Shown: positions 32,108 to 41,784 of the stretch, one piece after another
How positions within the stretch are numbered: the stretch's first letter is position 1
How the letters are laid out: the number at the start of each line of letters is the position of its first letter
Source of the DNA: Incurvaria masculella
Taxonomy: Eukaryota; Arthropoda; Insecta; Lepidoptera; Incurvariidae
Reading direction: 5' to 3'
Length of the DNA: 64,000 nucleotides
Assembly (NCBI GenBank): GCA_946894095.1
Contig: OX335654.1
Coordinates: 19,849,687 to 19,913,686, forward strand
Program-made: the position numbers and the translations under genes
Notes under the pieces: model-generated
Databases searched by the model: none
What the model was told of the DNA's origin: nothing
What the model saw: the letters and a program-made list of their open reading frames with translations, nothing else

Positions 32108-32490
32108 TAGAGCGGCTCGTAGCCTAGGGGCGCGGGGACTGGCCTAGCGTACCAGAGGTCTGGGTTCAACTCCTCGTCCCGACATGCACCACTTTCTTTC
32201 TCTTTCTGAATTCGATCACGTCACGAATGCGAGCTGCTCCGTGGTTCGGAATCCATGTAAAACTGTAGGTGGAATGGTTTAAGCCCGCCCGGGTTGGTAC
32301 CGTCGCATTGGATATAAAGATGGTCGAAGCGGCAATGAAAAATTGTCCGTGTTTTCCATCCAGTTCAATGTAGCCGTGCTTATAAAGGGAAGGTCCTGGC
32401 ATGGCACCTAATTCCTTCGTGAATGTGGTGTATTGGGCTAATATCATAACGGTATTTGTGTGGTATTAGCCATCCATATCAGGTTGCATA
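32108..32490 (+). mobile_element. tRNA-headed SINE, plus strand
   Basis: Head 32108-32185 has a tRNA-like A box region (TAGCCTAGGGGCGCGGGGAC) and B box GGTTCAACTCC. It is followed by ACCACTTTCTTTCTCTTTCT, then the body shared with the 5S-headed family (GGGTTGGTACCGTCGCATTG, GTCGAAGCGGCAATGAAAAA, TCCTGGCATGGCACC), the 3' motif TGGTATTAGCCATCC and a short A-run. Near full length. Confidence 0.8.
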
Positions 32491-32554
32491 AAAAAATATG
32501 TATGTAAGTTGTCAATACAAAGAAATTAAAAAAATTAACAAGAAAGCGGCATAT

Positions 32555-32765
32555 AGCGTACGCCAGAACGCTCTAAGGTGCCCGACGACGCCCATGGGAT
32601 TTCGAACTTGCAGGGGCAGAACCATGCCGGCCGGCCAGGTGTTTCTTCACACCATGTTTAAAGGACGCCAGATTGTACTTTGGGGGACAAACTTCGGAAG
32701 GGAGTTCATTCCATGGTTTTCCGACCCTATAGATCTAATTTTTGGAAAGTCGACTGTGAATATGT
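32555..32765 (-). pseudogene. LINE ORF2 C-terminal relic, minus strand
   Basis: The minus strand reads, in successive frames, EWNELPSEV, YNLASFKHGVKKHLAGRHG and SKSHGRRRAP. The first motif is the classic W-N-x-L-P of LINE C-termini. Same family as 26785-26968. Confidence 0.6.
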
Positions 32766-33084
32766 GCATTTTCTCCCTATGCCGCGTTGAGCGGAGGTAG
32801 AAAGTGGACGGAGGGACAGCGTTATGCAGCTCCGACGAGCATTCTCCGTGGTAAAGACGATAGAATATAGAGAGACCCTGCACCCCTTTCGCGTTGGAGG
32901 GTCTCCAAATTCAGGGATTCTTCGGGATTATCGACGAAAATTGGTCCGTGGATGTGCATCATGCAATACCTACCTTCGCACCTTTCTACTGTCGCTCAGC
33001 TAATAACTATTATACTTTCACTATGGACTTCTGCCAATATAGGAACCAACGGATCCTATAGCTCCTTTATCGGTCGATAAACTA
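32766..33084. other. No gene recognised
   Basis: Possibly upstream decayed LINE sequence; no domain could be read. Confidence 0.35.
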
Positions 33085-33225
33085 TGAAATGAACTTCCTG
33101 CCGAGTACTTTCCGGTAGAAGTACAAGCTGTGCTCTTTCAAACATGGTGTGAAGAAGCACCTAGCCGGTCGGCATGGTTTTCGCAGCCCCGTGAAAGTTC
33201 CTATGGGCGTCGTCGCCGCTAATTC
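33085..33225 (+). pseudogene. LINE ORF2 C-terminal relic, plus strand
   Basis: Reads EMNFLPSTF, a frame break, then SFKHGVKKHLAGRHGFRSP. It lies head-to-head with the minus-strand relic at 32555-32765. Confidence 0.55.
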
Positions 33226-33519
33226 GCATGAAAAAAACCGGTCAAGCGTGAACGTGTTCCCGTACCGAGAGGGCCCCGTCACCGCTGGACATGGACGTGG
33301 GGCCTCAAGACCTACTATGGTTGTTTTGCAATTTGCAAGAAGAGACTTTCTCTCAAAAGGTAGTGGGTATGACGTTTTGAGCATAAGTATAGTTGGTACA
33401 ACCAAATAAGTGTATTTAGGAATTGAATTTTCAGAACAACCGTTACGTGTCGTCGGGACAAATTGACTCAGTTATTTATTCTATCCTGTTAGATTAGTAT
33501 TAGTGAAACATTAGAAACA
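33226..33519. other. No gene recognised
   Basis: The 86-residue plus frame 33149-33409 starts inside the LINE relic and has no domain. Confidence 0.35.
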
Positions 33520-33634
33520 CGATGCGACCACTCAAAGTAAACGCTCCAACATGATCTAACTACCTTTCATGTGCAAATTGATTTCGGTTATGCCTTGGGA
33601 AATAGACCCCTCATGCGACCACTCAAACTAAACT
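33520..33634 (-). repeat. Isolated unit of the 100-bp satellite, reverse orientation
   Basis: ATGCGACCACTCAAAGTAAA, CGCTCCAACATGATCTAACT, then TGGGAAATAGACCCCTCATG and a second GCGACCACTCAAACTAAA. This is a diverged reverse copy of the satellite at 53636-57980, slightly more than one unit long; the second GCGACCACTC lies about 94 bases after the first, close to the 100-bp period. Confidence 0.75.
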
Positions 33635-33745
33635 ATAATGAATGAAAATATTCCGGCAGGCCACGACATTTGTGGGCACGATAATTTAAATGGCTGAATC
33701 TGGGTTCACGTGTTAGAGACCACAGTGAGACTAACCCTCAGATGT
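33635..33745. other. No feature recognised
   Basis: Short spacer between the satellite unit and the next MITE. Confidence 0.4.
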
Positions 33746-33747
33746 TA

Positions 33748-34138
33748 AATGTGTCGGTCTGCCTGCTTCAAGTGGTTGCGTTAGCTAGATTGGTTACACA
33801 AAATACATGTTGGTATGCACCGGCTGATGAATATGCTCATTGTCTGGAAATATTGATATCCATTGATTATACGACAATAACCAGTCGGTTTATTGATTAT
33901 TAAATGTTTATATATAACTAAAGTTATATCTTTATCCTAAATCGCCTATAACTACGAAATGCAACCAGAGATTTGTTCAGTTTTGGTATTAATCAGCAAG
34001 TATCTATTGATACTTTCATGCTTCGTTTTTTGCAGCCGTTTAGTTTACCTTATCAATTCTTTTTTGTGTCACGATACTACTTTTTCAGACGCCTTTTCTA
34101 GGCAACGCAACCACTTTGTGCAGGCAGACCGACACATT
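33748..34138. mobile_element. MITE with 44-bp inverted ends and TA flanks
   Basis: Left AATGTGTCGGTCTGCCTGC and right (reversed) AATGTGTCGGTCTGCCTGC, then AGTGGTTGCGTT in both arms. TA sits on both sides (33746-33747, 34139-34140), fitting a mariner-like element, though the TTAAATG context leaves the exact edge open. Confidence 0.75.
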
Positions 34139-34219
34139 TAGAATCAGAGGCATGGTCTTTATGCTGTGAATCCAGTTTCAACCATTTACGTTATCGTTAC
34201 CATTTTTGTCGTGACCTCC

Positions 34220-34227
34220 TATTCGCA
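34220..34227. repeat. Left 8-bp target duplication of hAT-like MITE
   Basis: TATTCGCA, repeated exactly at 34486-34493. Confidence 0.85.
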
Positions 34228-34485
34228 TAGGGTTGCCATCCGTCCGGGTTTCCCCGGATTGGTCCTAGTTTAGAGGGCATCCGGGGAGCGTTCGGGCGGG
34301 GCTTCATTTGTAGTCCGGGTTTGTAAATTTAAAGTGTTGGGCCGCCCGCGACACACGCACTTTATTACACTGACTGTTTAAAAAAAGCTGTTGACATGTC
34401 AGGGTTCTGGGCTGTACAATCCGGGGTTTTCATGCGTATTTTCACGTCTTGTCCTGGTTACCAAATTTTAGAGATGGCAACCCTA
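34228..34485. mobile_element. hAT-like MITE, 258 bp
   Basis: Begins TAGGGTTGCCATC and ends GATGGCAACCCTA, perfect inverse 13-mers, flanked by exact 8-bp duplications TATTCGCA. TA/CAGGG-type ends with 8-bp duplications are the hallmark of the hAT superfamily. No coding content. Located 131 bp before the candidate start codon at 34616. Confidence 0.9.
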
Positions 34486-34615
34486 TATTCGCAGCCAGTT
34501 CACAGCAGCCAGGAAACAACCACTGAGCTCCGCCGCCGCGCCCGCCGCGACCGACAGTGGTGATCGCAGCCGCTTCATAACAAACCTGTTCAGACCTGCC
34601 GCTGCCCGCGCAGAC

Positions 34616-34640
34616 ATGTCGGACAGAGCGCCAGCGCCAG
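34616..34640 (+). CDS. Candidate first coding exon (MSDRAPAP, phase 1)
   Basis: ATGTCGGACAGAGCGCCAGC GCCAG is followed at 34641 by GTACGT, a good splice donor. It ends a 120-bp GC-rich stretch (34500-34640) unlike the surrounding AT-rich repeats, as expected for a 5' UTR plus start. It would encode MSDRAPAP and one base of the next codon. The open frame continuing to 34798 ignores the donor and degenerates into repeat-like sequence. No protein family can be assigned from eight residues. The next plus-strand exon candidate in the window begins at 63857. Confidence 0.35.
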
Positions 34641-34804
34641 GTACGTTTTCGCAATTGCGCTATCCGAATGCTATGTCAACGCGTGAGAAGTTACACAACA
34701 CATTACCATTACACAGATATTATTTGACAGCACGTTCATGCAATGCCGTGGGAGCGTGTAAAGTAAAAAGACGGGCACGGGCTAATTTAACTGCATAAAC
34801 AAAA

Positions 34805-35185
34805 CGTTAATGGGGAATAAAACTGCTTATTCATCACGACAGGTGGCATCTAAGCGACCTCACCTAAAAGAAGAAAATAAAAGGAATAGATATTTTAAAA
34901 AAAATGCTTCACCTACCTAATTAAAATTACTCCAGTTTCCTCGTTATTTTTGTAAAAAATATTTGTGCCAAATTATGATAATCAAATGAAGTCCTAGGAA
35001 ACTTTGTGCTGGTCTATTACATTATTTTTTTCTCCAAACCTTATTCTAACTGCATCATGGATGGAGTACCATCTCCCATCTAAAAAACGTAAATCAAAGT
35101 TGATAAGAATGACAGTTTTGACGTTTGTGAGGTGAGGTCGCTCATGCGACACCTAGAATAAGCTTTGAGTTTTCTTCCCCGTTCC
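34805..35185. mobile_element. Foldback MITE (~380 bp)
   Basis: Left arm: AACGTTAATGGGGAATAAAA, GGTGGCATCTAAGCGACCTC; right arm reversed: AACGGGGAAGAAAACTC, GGTGTCGCATGAGCGACCTC. Arms are about 60 bp and imperfect. A single related arm lies at about 27650-27720. Confidence 0.65.
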
Positions 35186-35559
35186 TTACGCACAGGTATG
35201 CGTCTTATTGTTAACATATGAATTGTCGGAAAGTCTATTGTTTATGTACGTTCTGAATACGGTTACCTGTCACGTCAGATTAAAGGAATCGGTTGATCGG
35301 CCACCTCAACGATATTATATCTCACTCGAGAAGGCCGCTTCTCAATGCCAAAATAACGCATGAATGCGTGACACGTGTCCATCACCAAGCTAACGACAAC
35401 GGTTGAGATTGAAACAACCAACATTGAACTCCGATGACCGACCATGTGACCGAAGCGGTCAAACGACCTTCTCATAACGGCATTATCACTCCAAATTCGA
35501 ATTCAAATCCTAGACCTCTGTCAACATCCGGCGTCGTCCGCACGTCACCGCTGCACTAC
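35186..35559. other. No gene recognised
   Basis: The minus frame 35275-35475 (66 residues) has no domain. Confidence 0.35.
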
Positions 35560-35679
35560 CATCGGGAATCTAGAATATCGTAACTTTTAAATTAAATGTT
35601 TGAATCCACACAGCAAGCGCAAAGCGTAGATAAGAGACGACATGTGCCACAGATGTGAGAAAAGAAAGTGAAATACGAC

Positions 35680-35810
35680 CAAAAAGTGACGCGCGCGATG
35701 CTCTATTGAGCGTCGAAAGCGGTAACTGGAGCCGCCCCGCGGCCGCGAGCCGAGAATGTTTGCTGTGCGCTGTGTGAAGAGACGCTCTCTCTGTAGACAC
35801 TCATGGCCTC
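35680..35810. other. GC-rich patch, possible promoter-like region
   Basis: CCGCCCCGCGGCCGCGAGCC and neighbouring sequence is strongly GC-rich. On the minus strand a 76-residue frame (35570-35800) begins MSTERASLHTAHSK, with no recognised domain. Promoter function is a guess from composition. Confidence 0.25.
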
Positions 35811-35939
35811 ATGGGCAATTTCAATAATATCATGGATCAGCAACTTTAAGAAATGAGATATTTGAAACTTCGGAAAGTTGAAGACAGCTGAACGACTATA
35901 ACCTCAGTCGATGTAATGTTGACGACAGCGCTGCCCGCC

Positions 35940-36070
35940 TCACTGAATGCCCGGTTGCAGAATGAGACATCAACGTCAACGTTTGATTAAACACATCGTT
36001 TTAGTGATAGCATTGAAGGAAACTTTGTTCATTCCATCCGCTTCACGAAAAGAGACGTGTTTCTACAAAC
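35940..36070. repeat. MITE fragment, GCCCGGTTGCA-type
   Basis: TGCCCGGTTGCAGAATGAGA, then TGATTAAACACATCGTTTTA and CTTCACGAAAAGAGACGTG resembles the GGCCGAGTGCACGA family of 15999-16601. Similar weak heads occur at about 43146 and 40333. Confidence 0.4.
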
Positions 36071-36311
36071 GTCAACCTAATTGGCACTTGTTTAATTTCA
36101 GGTTTGTGCTAAATTGTTTTGGTTCTCAAACAAGTCTCGAAGTTTTGTTTGGTTTTTGTTTTTGACTGTATTTTTGGAATCATGAATTTTCATGCAAATG
36201 GTTTGGTTTACGATACTGATCGACCTCTTTCAAAGATTCGAATTGCAAAGAAAAGTAACCATTGGCATAGAAAGAAACATGCAAGGTTTGATATAATTGT
36301 AATTCCCAGTC

Positions 36312-36559
36312 CTGGGTGTCCATTCAGAGCAAGAGTGAGTTCGAGTTCGGGAGTGAGTAAACCTAAAAATAGCTGGGAAATATATTATTATTTAAATAAC
36401 GGAACCGTTATTTATACTTCCAACGTATTTACGGGACAAACCAGATTTTTACCTAACTGTAATGATGTTCTAGAAGTGTGGAAACAGTAACTATTTAAAA
36501 GAGTAAGTTGATATTTAGTGGCGAATTCAAACTCACTCTTACTCTGAATGGGCCCCCAG
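36312..36559 (-). mobile_element. MITE (CAGGGGGYCCATTCA family), intact copy
   Basis: CTGGGTGTCCATTCAGAGCA at the left and, reversed, CTGGGGGCCCATTCAGAGTA at the right; the interior is the reverse complement of 403-1039 without its 395-bp insertion. The frame 36119-36490 runs through it and is not a gene. Confidence 0.8.
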
Positions 36560-37331
36560 TTACCTAATCCGATATGTCACTTGGTACAAGGCATATTTAT
36601 TTGGTGTAACCGAAAGGTAATTTTGGGATCTTTGTAGCTGGAGATGGTGGAACGGGCGTATATCAGTGATGTCACAACTATCTACTGCCATATTAGACTT
36701 ACACACCGCATTCTGCGAGTGTACTAACCCGGCCGGCTCTCACCATGATCTTACCCTAGCTGTACCATAGCCTCCAACACAGCAGTTGGGACATCCATCT
36801 TAAGTTTTGCAAGGGTTCCGAAGCATGGAGTGACCCACAATTTGGGTCCCACATTCCCAACTAAAATACACATTAACCACAGGCATTGACACATATTCCA
36901 CAAGATGTATAATTTGTTCGATATTACATAATTCCCAGAAGGTCTAGACTAGAGTACCGCCCGCCGCCGCGCCGCGCCGCAGCAATCAGAAAAGCTTCGA
37001 TATTGCAAGGCGAGTAATCTGCGAGGGCATGTTGCACTCGTGTTGATTCTGTGATTAGATTATATTCCACTTCGTTTGCACAACTTACGTGCATATTATG
37101 GATTTGCTCTTTGTCAGTGTATGATGTAATACGCAAATCGTGCAAGGCACGGAACGGTCATTCCATGATGTTGACTCAGGATCATTGCTATACGAGATCC
37201 TATTGTTAGCGAAACTTGTATTCTCAAAATAGCTTTTTTCCACAATATTATTTATAGGCAAACCCATGAAGGTCCTCACCTCCAAGGGCAAAGCAGAGTT
37301 GACAGTGACAACCATTGGTGACCTTAGTTGA
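36560..37331. other. No gene recognised
   Basis: Contains SINE-like scraps (about 36590-36690 and 36780-36860: GCAAGGGTTCCGAAGCATGG, GTGACCCACAATTTGGGTCC) and a CCGCCGCGCCGCGCCGC run at 36963-36980. No coding signal. Confidence 0.4.
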
Positions 37332-37647
37332 AAAACCGGCCAAGTACGAGTCGGGCTCGCACACGAAGGGTTCCGTACCATCGAACAAGATTTAACTCAA
37401 AAAGTCACGTTTTTTGTATGAGGACCCACTTTAATTCTTATTATTCTTAAATGTTACCTATTTGTTGTTATAGCGGCAAAAATAATACACACTCTGTGAA
37501 AATTTCAACTGCCTACCTATTACGGTTCATGAGATACAGCCCTGTGACAGACGGACAGACGGACGGACGGACGGACGGACGGACGGACAGCGGAGGCTTA
37601 GTAATAGGGTTCCGTTTTTACCCTTTGGGTACGGAACCCTAAAAAGG
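37332..37647 (+). mobile_element. GGAC-repeat element, plus strand
   Basis: Complete: AAACCGGCCAAGTACGAGTC, CACGAAGGGTTCCGTACC, CACGTTTTTTGTATGAGGAC, array of about 8 GGAC units (37559-37590), GGTTCCGTTTTTACCCTTTG and GGTACGGAACCCTAAAAAGG. Confidence 0.85.
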
Positions 37648-37940
37648 AATGGATAGGTGACTAAACAAATTTGACGGTCCGTCAAAAGTACGCTCGGTCA
37701 GCTTATATGCTCTCAGTCTGGTGTGCATATAAAAGTATAGGTGTGTGAGTTTTTTAAATAATATCGCCTTTAAACTATCGTCAGTATAGAGGTATCATAT
37801 CCATTCTTTTTCATCTAAGTTGGTTACAACATTTCGAGCATGCCGGCTGGACTAGCGAAGTTTACCGAGCATAGTAATGTAGGTGGGAAATATGTTTATA
37901 TCGAACTTCCTTCGAACAACCTTCCAAGTCTTCTGTGCGG

Positions 37941-38110
37941 TTCGTAGCCCTAGGGCGATGGGGACTTGCCTTCCATGCCAAAGTTCATGGGTTCGAACTG
38001 ACCAATTTCTTTCTCTTTCTGAGTTGGATAAGTGCATCTCCTCACAAATGCGAGCTGTTTCAAGTCTCGTAATACATTTCAGCTGTATGTAGGTCCTGCT
38101 AGGTCGAAGG
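37941..38110 (+). mobile_element. tRNA-headed SINE, 5' part only
   Basis: GCGGTTCGTAGCCCTAGGGC, GGGTTCGAACTG (B-box-like), ATTTCTTTCTCTTTCTGAGT and CAAATGCGAGCTGTTTC match the head and junction of the SINE at 32108-32490. The body is lost after about 38070 except for TAGGTCCTGCTAGG. Confidence 0.65.
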
Positions 38111-38522
38111 GTTTTATACAATGAGGGCAAATTTCCATGGAGGTCCGTTCAAGAGCAGATCATTTATTATTTTGTTATAAACATTGAACCCCCTCAGTTC
38201 ACCCCTCTGGTAATTTAACGTAATGTTAAGTAGCCCTAAAGTTGAGGAAAAAAGCCATATGCAGTAGGCAGGTACAATAACATGGAATTCGGATAAGTGG
38301 CTCTCTAGTCTTACTAAAAGCCTAAATATGCCAAATCTTTAAATTGAGGAATTATTGGTTAACCACAAAATATTGTATCGTTTATTTCCTTTAGGATTTT
38401 TTTGAGACAAAAGGTGGCCAATATAGGACGGGACTACTACCCCAGATTTCAACAAGGTCCGTTAAGTCCTTTGTTCTTAAAAGGTAACAAACTGTCCTTT
38501 TATAGTTACTTGCATTTATATA

Positions 38523-39038
38523 CAGTAGATCCTCGTTAATCCGAACCCTTAAAAATACAGCAGGGTTAGAAATAATGGGGTGTTTGGGGTGAAAAATAAA
38601 AAAAAAAATTATTTTGTTATTTTTATTTATGACATCTTCGATCGTAATTGAAATAAAAAAAAATAACAAATATTTTAAATTATCCTACATTCTACTTCTA
38701 CATGCTACTTTGGAACAAGAAATCTAGCACTGACTTTTGCTTTGATTTGGCAATTTTTTGGGAAAAAACATCACTTCGCAATCGCCGCAGCAACAATGTG
38801 TCCTGACTTGACACGCCGTTTTCGTCAGCCCATTGAATGCATTCACAGCCTCAGCATGGCTTATTTTCTTAATTCCTGGGTCAGCTTTCTCTTCGTGATT
38901 GATTTCTTCATCGCCCGTTTCTATCGCGATTATTTCTTCATCTGTGAGGATCTCCTTAGATATCAACTCTGCTTTCCGTTCGTTCGGATTACCGCGATCA
39001 ATGGATTAGGCAGGGTTCGTACTAGCGCGGCTCTACTG
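38523..39038 (-). mobile_element. pogo/Tigger-like element remnant, 516 bp, TA flanks
   Basis: The left end CAGTAGATCCTCGTTAATCC is of the pogo/Tigger type (CAG...ATCCTCG). The right end, reversed, is CAGTAGAGCCGCGC. TA on each side (38521-38522, 39039-39040) fits the Tc1/mariner superfamily target. The inside contains a transposase remnant on the minus strand. Internally deleted, non-autonomous. Confidence 0.75.
38724..38966 (-). pseudogene. pogo/Tigger transposase C-terminal remnant
   Basis: The 80-residue minus frame reads LTDEEIIAIETGDEE, then IKKISHAEAVNAFNGL. An acidic tail followed by (I/V)SH-x-EA-x-x-A is characteristic of the C-terminal region of Tigger/jerky-type transposases. The DDE catalytic domain is absent. 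Inactive. Confidence 0.6.
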
Positions 39039-39629
39039 TACTTACGCTCTTCCTAAATATAAATTAAACAAAATAATGCAACAATGCAAAAAAAAATTAA
39101 ACAAATAGGTAGCTTATAGTTTTCCAAAATAATATTATAAATGCGAAAGTAACTCCGTTTATTATTTTTTATTCATCATCCATAAATTACACTCACATTT
39201 TTCTTATTTTATCATTTGCCAGTTCCACAATCACAGCGAAGTAGAACTGGCAAGTTACTGTTTCTTACTTTTAACATGTTAAAATGTCTGAACGGATCTT
39301 ATTGAAATTTTGCAAGTTTATAGATTGTATCCTGGGGTAGTACCTACATTGGCCATTTTTTCTTTTAAAAACAAATCCTGAAGGTATGAAATAAGGAAAC
39401 AATATTTCATGGGCAACCAATAATTCCCGAAATTTTAGGATTTGACAATCAAGGCTTTTAGTAGGACTAGCGAACCACTTATCCGAATTCGATGCTAATT
39501 GTACCTACCTATTTTTTTCTTTATTTATATATTATATAATAACTCTAAATTACAAGAGGGTTGACTACTGGGAATCACAAACCCGATTTATATGCATATT
39601 GTTCTACTTACAGTTCTCGATATTGAGGC

Positions 39630-39822
39630 TGTCTGGTTCGGATTCTACCAATTCTACTCTTCATTATATTTACTAGGTGGTAGGGCTGATGCCATCTGGG
39701 TTGGTAACATATTACTTATAGCATTAAAGAAAATATAGTCGAAGCGGCACTGAAAATTGTCCGCGTTTTCCATCCATTTCAATGTAGCAGTGCCAATGTA
39801 GGAAAGGTTCTGGCGGCACATG
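39630..39822 (+). mobile_element. SINE body fragment, plus strand
   Basis: TTACTAGGTGGTAGGGCTGA, GGGTTGGTAACATA, GTCGAAGCGGCACTGAAAAT, TGTCCGCGTTTTCCATCC, then AAGGTTCTGGCGGCAC. Body of the 5S/tRNA-headed SINE; head and tail are gone. Confidence 0.7.
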
Positions 39823-40684
39823 ATTTTATAAAATCTTTAAAAAAATCGAGTTTTGTTCATTTTCATATATATTCCTTCGACTAGTATTATAAATTTTAGG
39901 GTTTCGATGTTTCTTATACAAACACTCCCTATCGGCTCAACCCACTTTGACTAAGTTTGTAAAACAGATCCTACATTGTCGCAAACTAGCCTTTTTGACT
40001 TTTTTATTCAGAAAAGAATTCTGAAATTTACCGATTGGCCTGGTACGAAACGACAGATTTAATCACTATTTTTCCGGTTCACCTGAAATTCACCTGGCCA
40101 GTTATTTACCATGGTACCCCAACAATTCATATCTGCCTGATATGGCCCCTCGCTGATCGTGATTTCGCAAGGGGGGGGTGGATTATAAGCTTTTCTTAGT
40201 ACAATTGGTCTCTCAGCACAGCTACGCATATCGGTTGTTCATAAATAAGAGAGTATGTATTGATGCCTACGTAATAGTAAGTGAATAACTTGAAATAGAA
40301 TAAAAAAAGCAAATGAAAAAAAGTATTTTAAGCCCCATTGCAGAGACATCAATGTCAACTTATGATTACACACGTTTAATTATTTACACTTTAAATTATA
40401 AGATTAGAGGAAGCTTAGTCGAGTCGACCCAATTAGTTTCACAGGGTTATTGAAAGCGAGGAATACTTGCATGCATTCTTCCCTCACATCCATTTTATCA
40501 CAAACACTTTCCAAATGTGGTCCACTATCGACCCCACAGAACCAAATTCGATGGAAGGTGGGCCAAGGATCCAGCTACAATATCTAAACACCTTCGTAGG
40601 TAATTCCTACATCACCGACCCCATCGATGGGATAGTTATGTGTTTATAAGATCTAACTATCCGAATAGTAACCGGTACATCTTT
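39823..40684. other. No gene recognised
   Basis: AT-rich; includes a run of eight or more G at about 40171-40178 and a weak GCCCCATTGCAGAGACATCA MITE-like head at about 40332. The 60-residue frame 40467-40649 has no domain. Confidence 0.4.
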
Positions 40685-40958
40685 TTAGAGTTCCGTAAAC
40701 AAAGTGTGCCAACGGAACCCTATTACTAAGCCTCCGCTGTCTCGAAGGGCTGTATCTCATGAACCGTAATAGGTAGACAGCTGAATTTTTCACATAGTGT
40801 GTATTTATTTTGCTGCTATGACAACAAATAAGTAAAATTAAAAAAATAATAAAAAATTAAGGGGGACCATACAAAAAACGTGATTTTTTTGTATTAAATC
40901 TTGTACTACGGTACGGAATCCTTCGTGTGCGAGTCCGACTCGCACTTTGCCGGTTTTT
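40685..40958 (-). mobile_element. GGAC-repeat element, minus strand, array lost
   Basis: TTTTAGAGTTCCGTAAACAA ... GGAACCCTATTACTAAGCCT ... CCTTCGTGTGCGAGTCCGAC, CACTTTGCCGGTTTTTAC. The GGAC array is absent. Confidence 0.8.
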
Positions 40959-41329
40959 ACGTAGGTGATGGATCTCTTTTGTTCATGTGGCCGGGAATAG
41001 TTATAGTTGTGTAAACATAACATAGGTACCTACTTATTACTTGTTTAGAAGCCTGCTGGAAGAAATTATTGTTGGATGGAATTCACATTTTAGAAACAAG
41101 TTAGCAAATAACTGTAATTTAGTTATCAAAGTGCACTACACAAGCTTGTGATCATCTACAAATAAACATGGTAGGTGATCAGTCATACATTAGTAGTGTC
41201 GAATTGACCATAATTCAATTCAACCTACATCAAAATGAACGTCATTAGACAATACATTTAGTCAATATTCACCTCTGAGCGACGAGAATTCACAAATTCA
41301 CCGGCATGTTGACATCCGCAACGTAATCC

Positions 41330-41715
41330 GGGCAGTGTTTGGAGTGGGTGAGAAGTTCCAAAGGCACACGATAATACACAGAACCGAGCACTGTCTCGCG
41401 GTTAGGGCCGCCTCTTCAGAGACAGAAATAGGAGATTCTAAATCTCGGCGCGCCCGACGCGATGCAATGAGACAAAATCGATCACTTCACAGCATTGAAG
41501 ACAAAGCTCGCACGCGGAGAGGGTCCTACGCGCGCGCGATAAACGCCCAACAAGCGCGGTCGCTGACACGAAACTAAGGGGAACGGGGGGAGCGCGGGTG
41601 ATGTGGTGCGGGGACGGGGGGCGAGGAACCCGACTGTGACCCGACCAACAACGACGACGACCGAGCACTTCAGTCAGAGGGAGGGGGCGGCGGGGCGGTG
41701 GGGGCGATGGATCAG
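41330..41715. other. GC-rich island, promoter-like on composition only
   Basis: CGCGCGCGATAAACGC, GGAGGGGGCGGCGGGGCGG and neighbours form the longest non-tandem GC-rich stretch in the window. Frames 41335-41577 (plus) and 41438-41746 (minus) are low complexity without domains. It could be a transcription start region for a gene outside the window; there is no direct evidence. Confidence 0.3.
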
Positions 41716-41784
41716 AGTTGCCAACAGCATTAATTGAGAATGCCAAAGCCGTGCTTTGTACTTTATTCTTCAGTATTTCATTTT

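Larger units (their letters stand above)
38266..39513. mobile_element. Foldback element with ~205-bp arms, carrying a nested pogo MITE
   Basis: The left arm (38266-38468) contains GAATTCGGATAAGTGG, CTAGTCTTACTAAAAGCC, GGAATTATTGGTT, GACTACTACCCCAG; the right arm (39293-39513) has these in inverted order with modest divergence. Between them lie the pogo-like element 38523-39038 and AT-rich sequence with no frame. Confidence 0.75.

Noticed and set aside
36119..36490. 123-residue plus-strand frame
   Set aside because: Most of it lies inside a non-coding MITE (36312-36559) whose other copy is not open.
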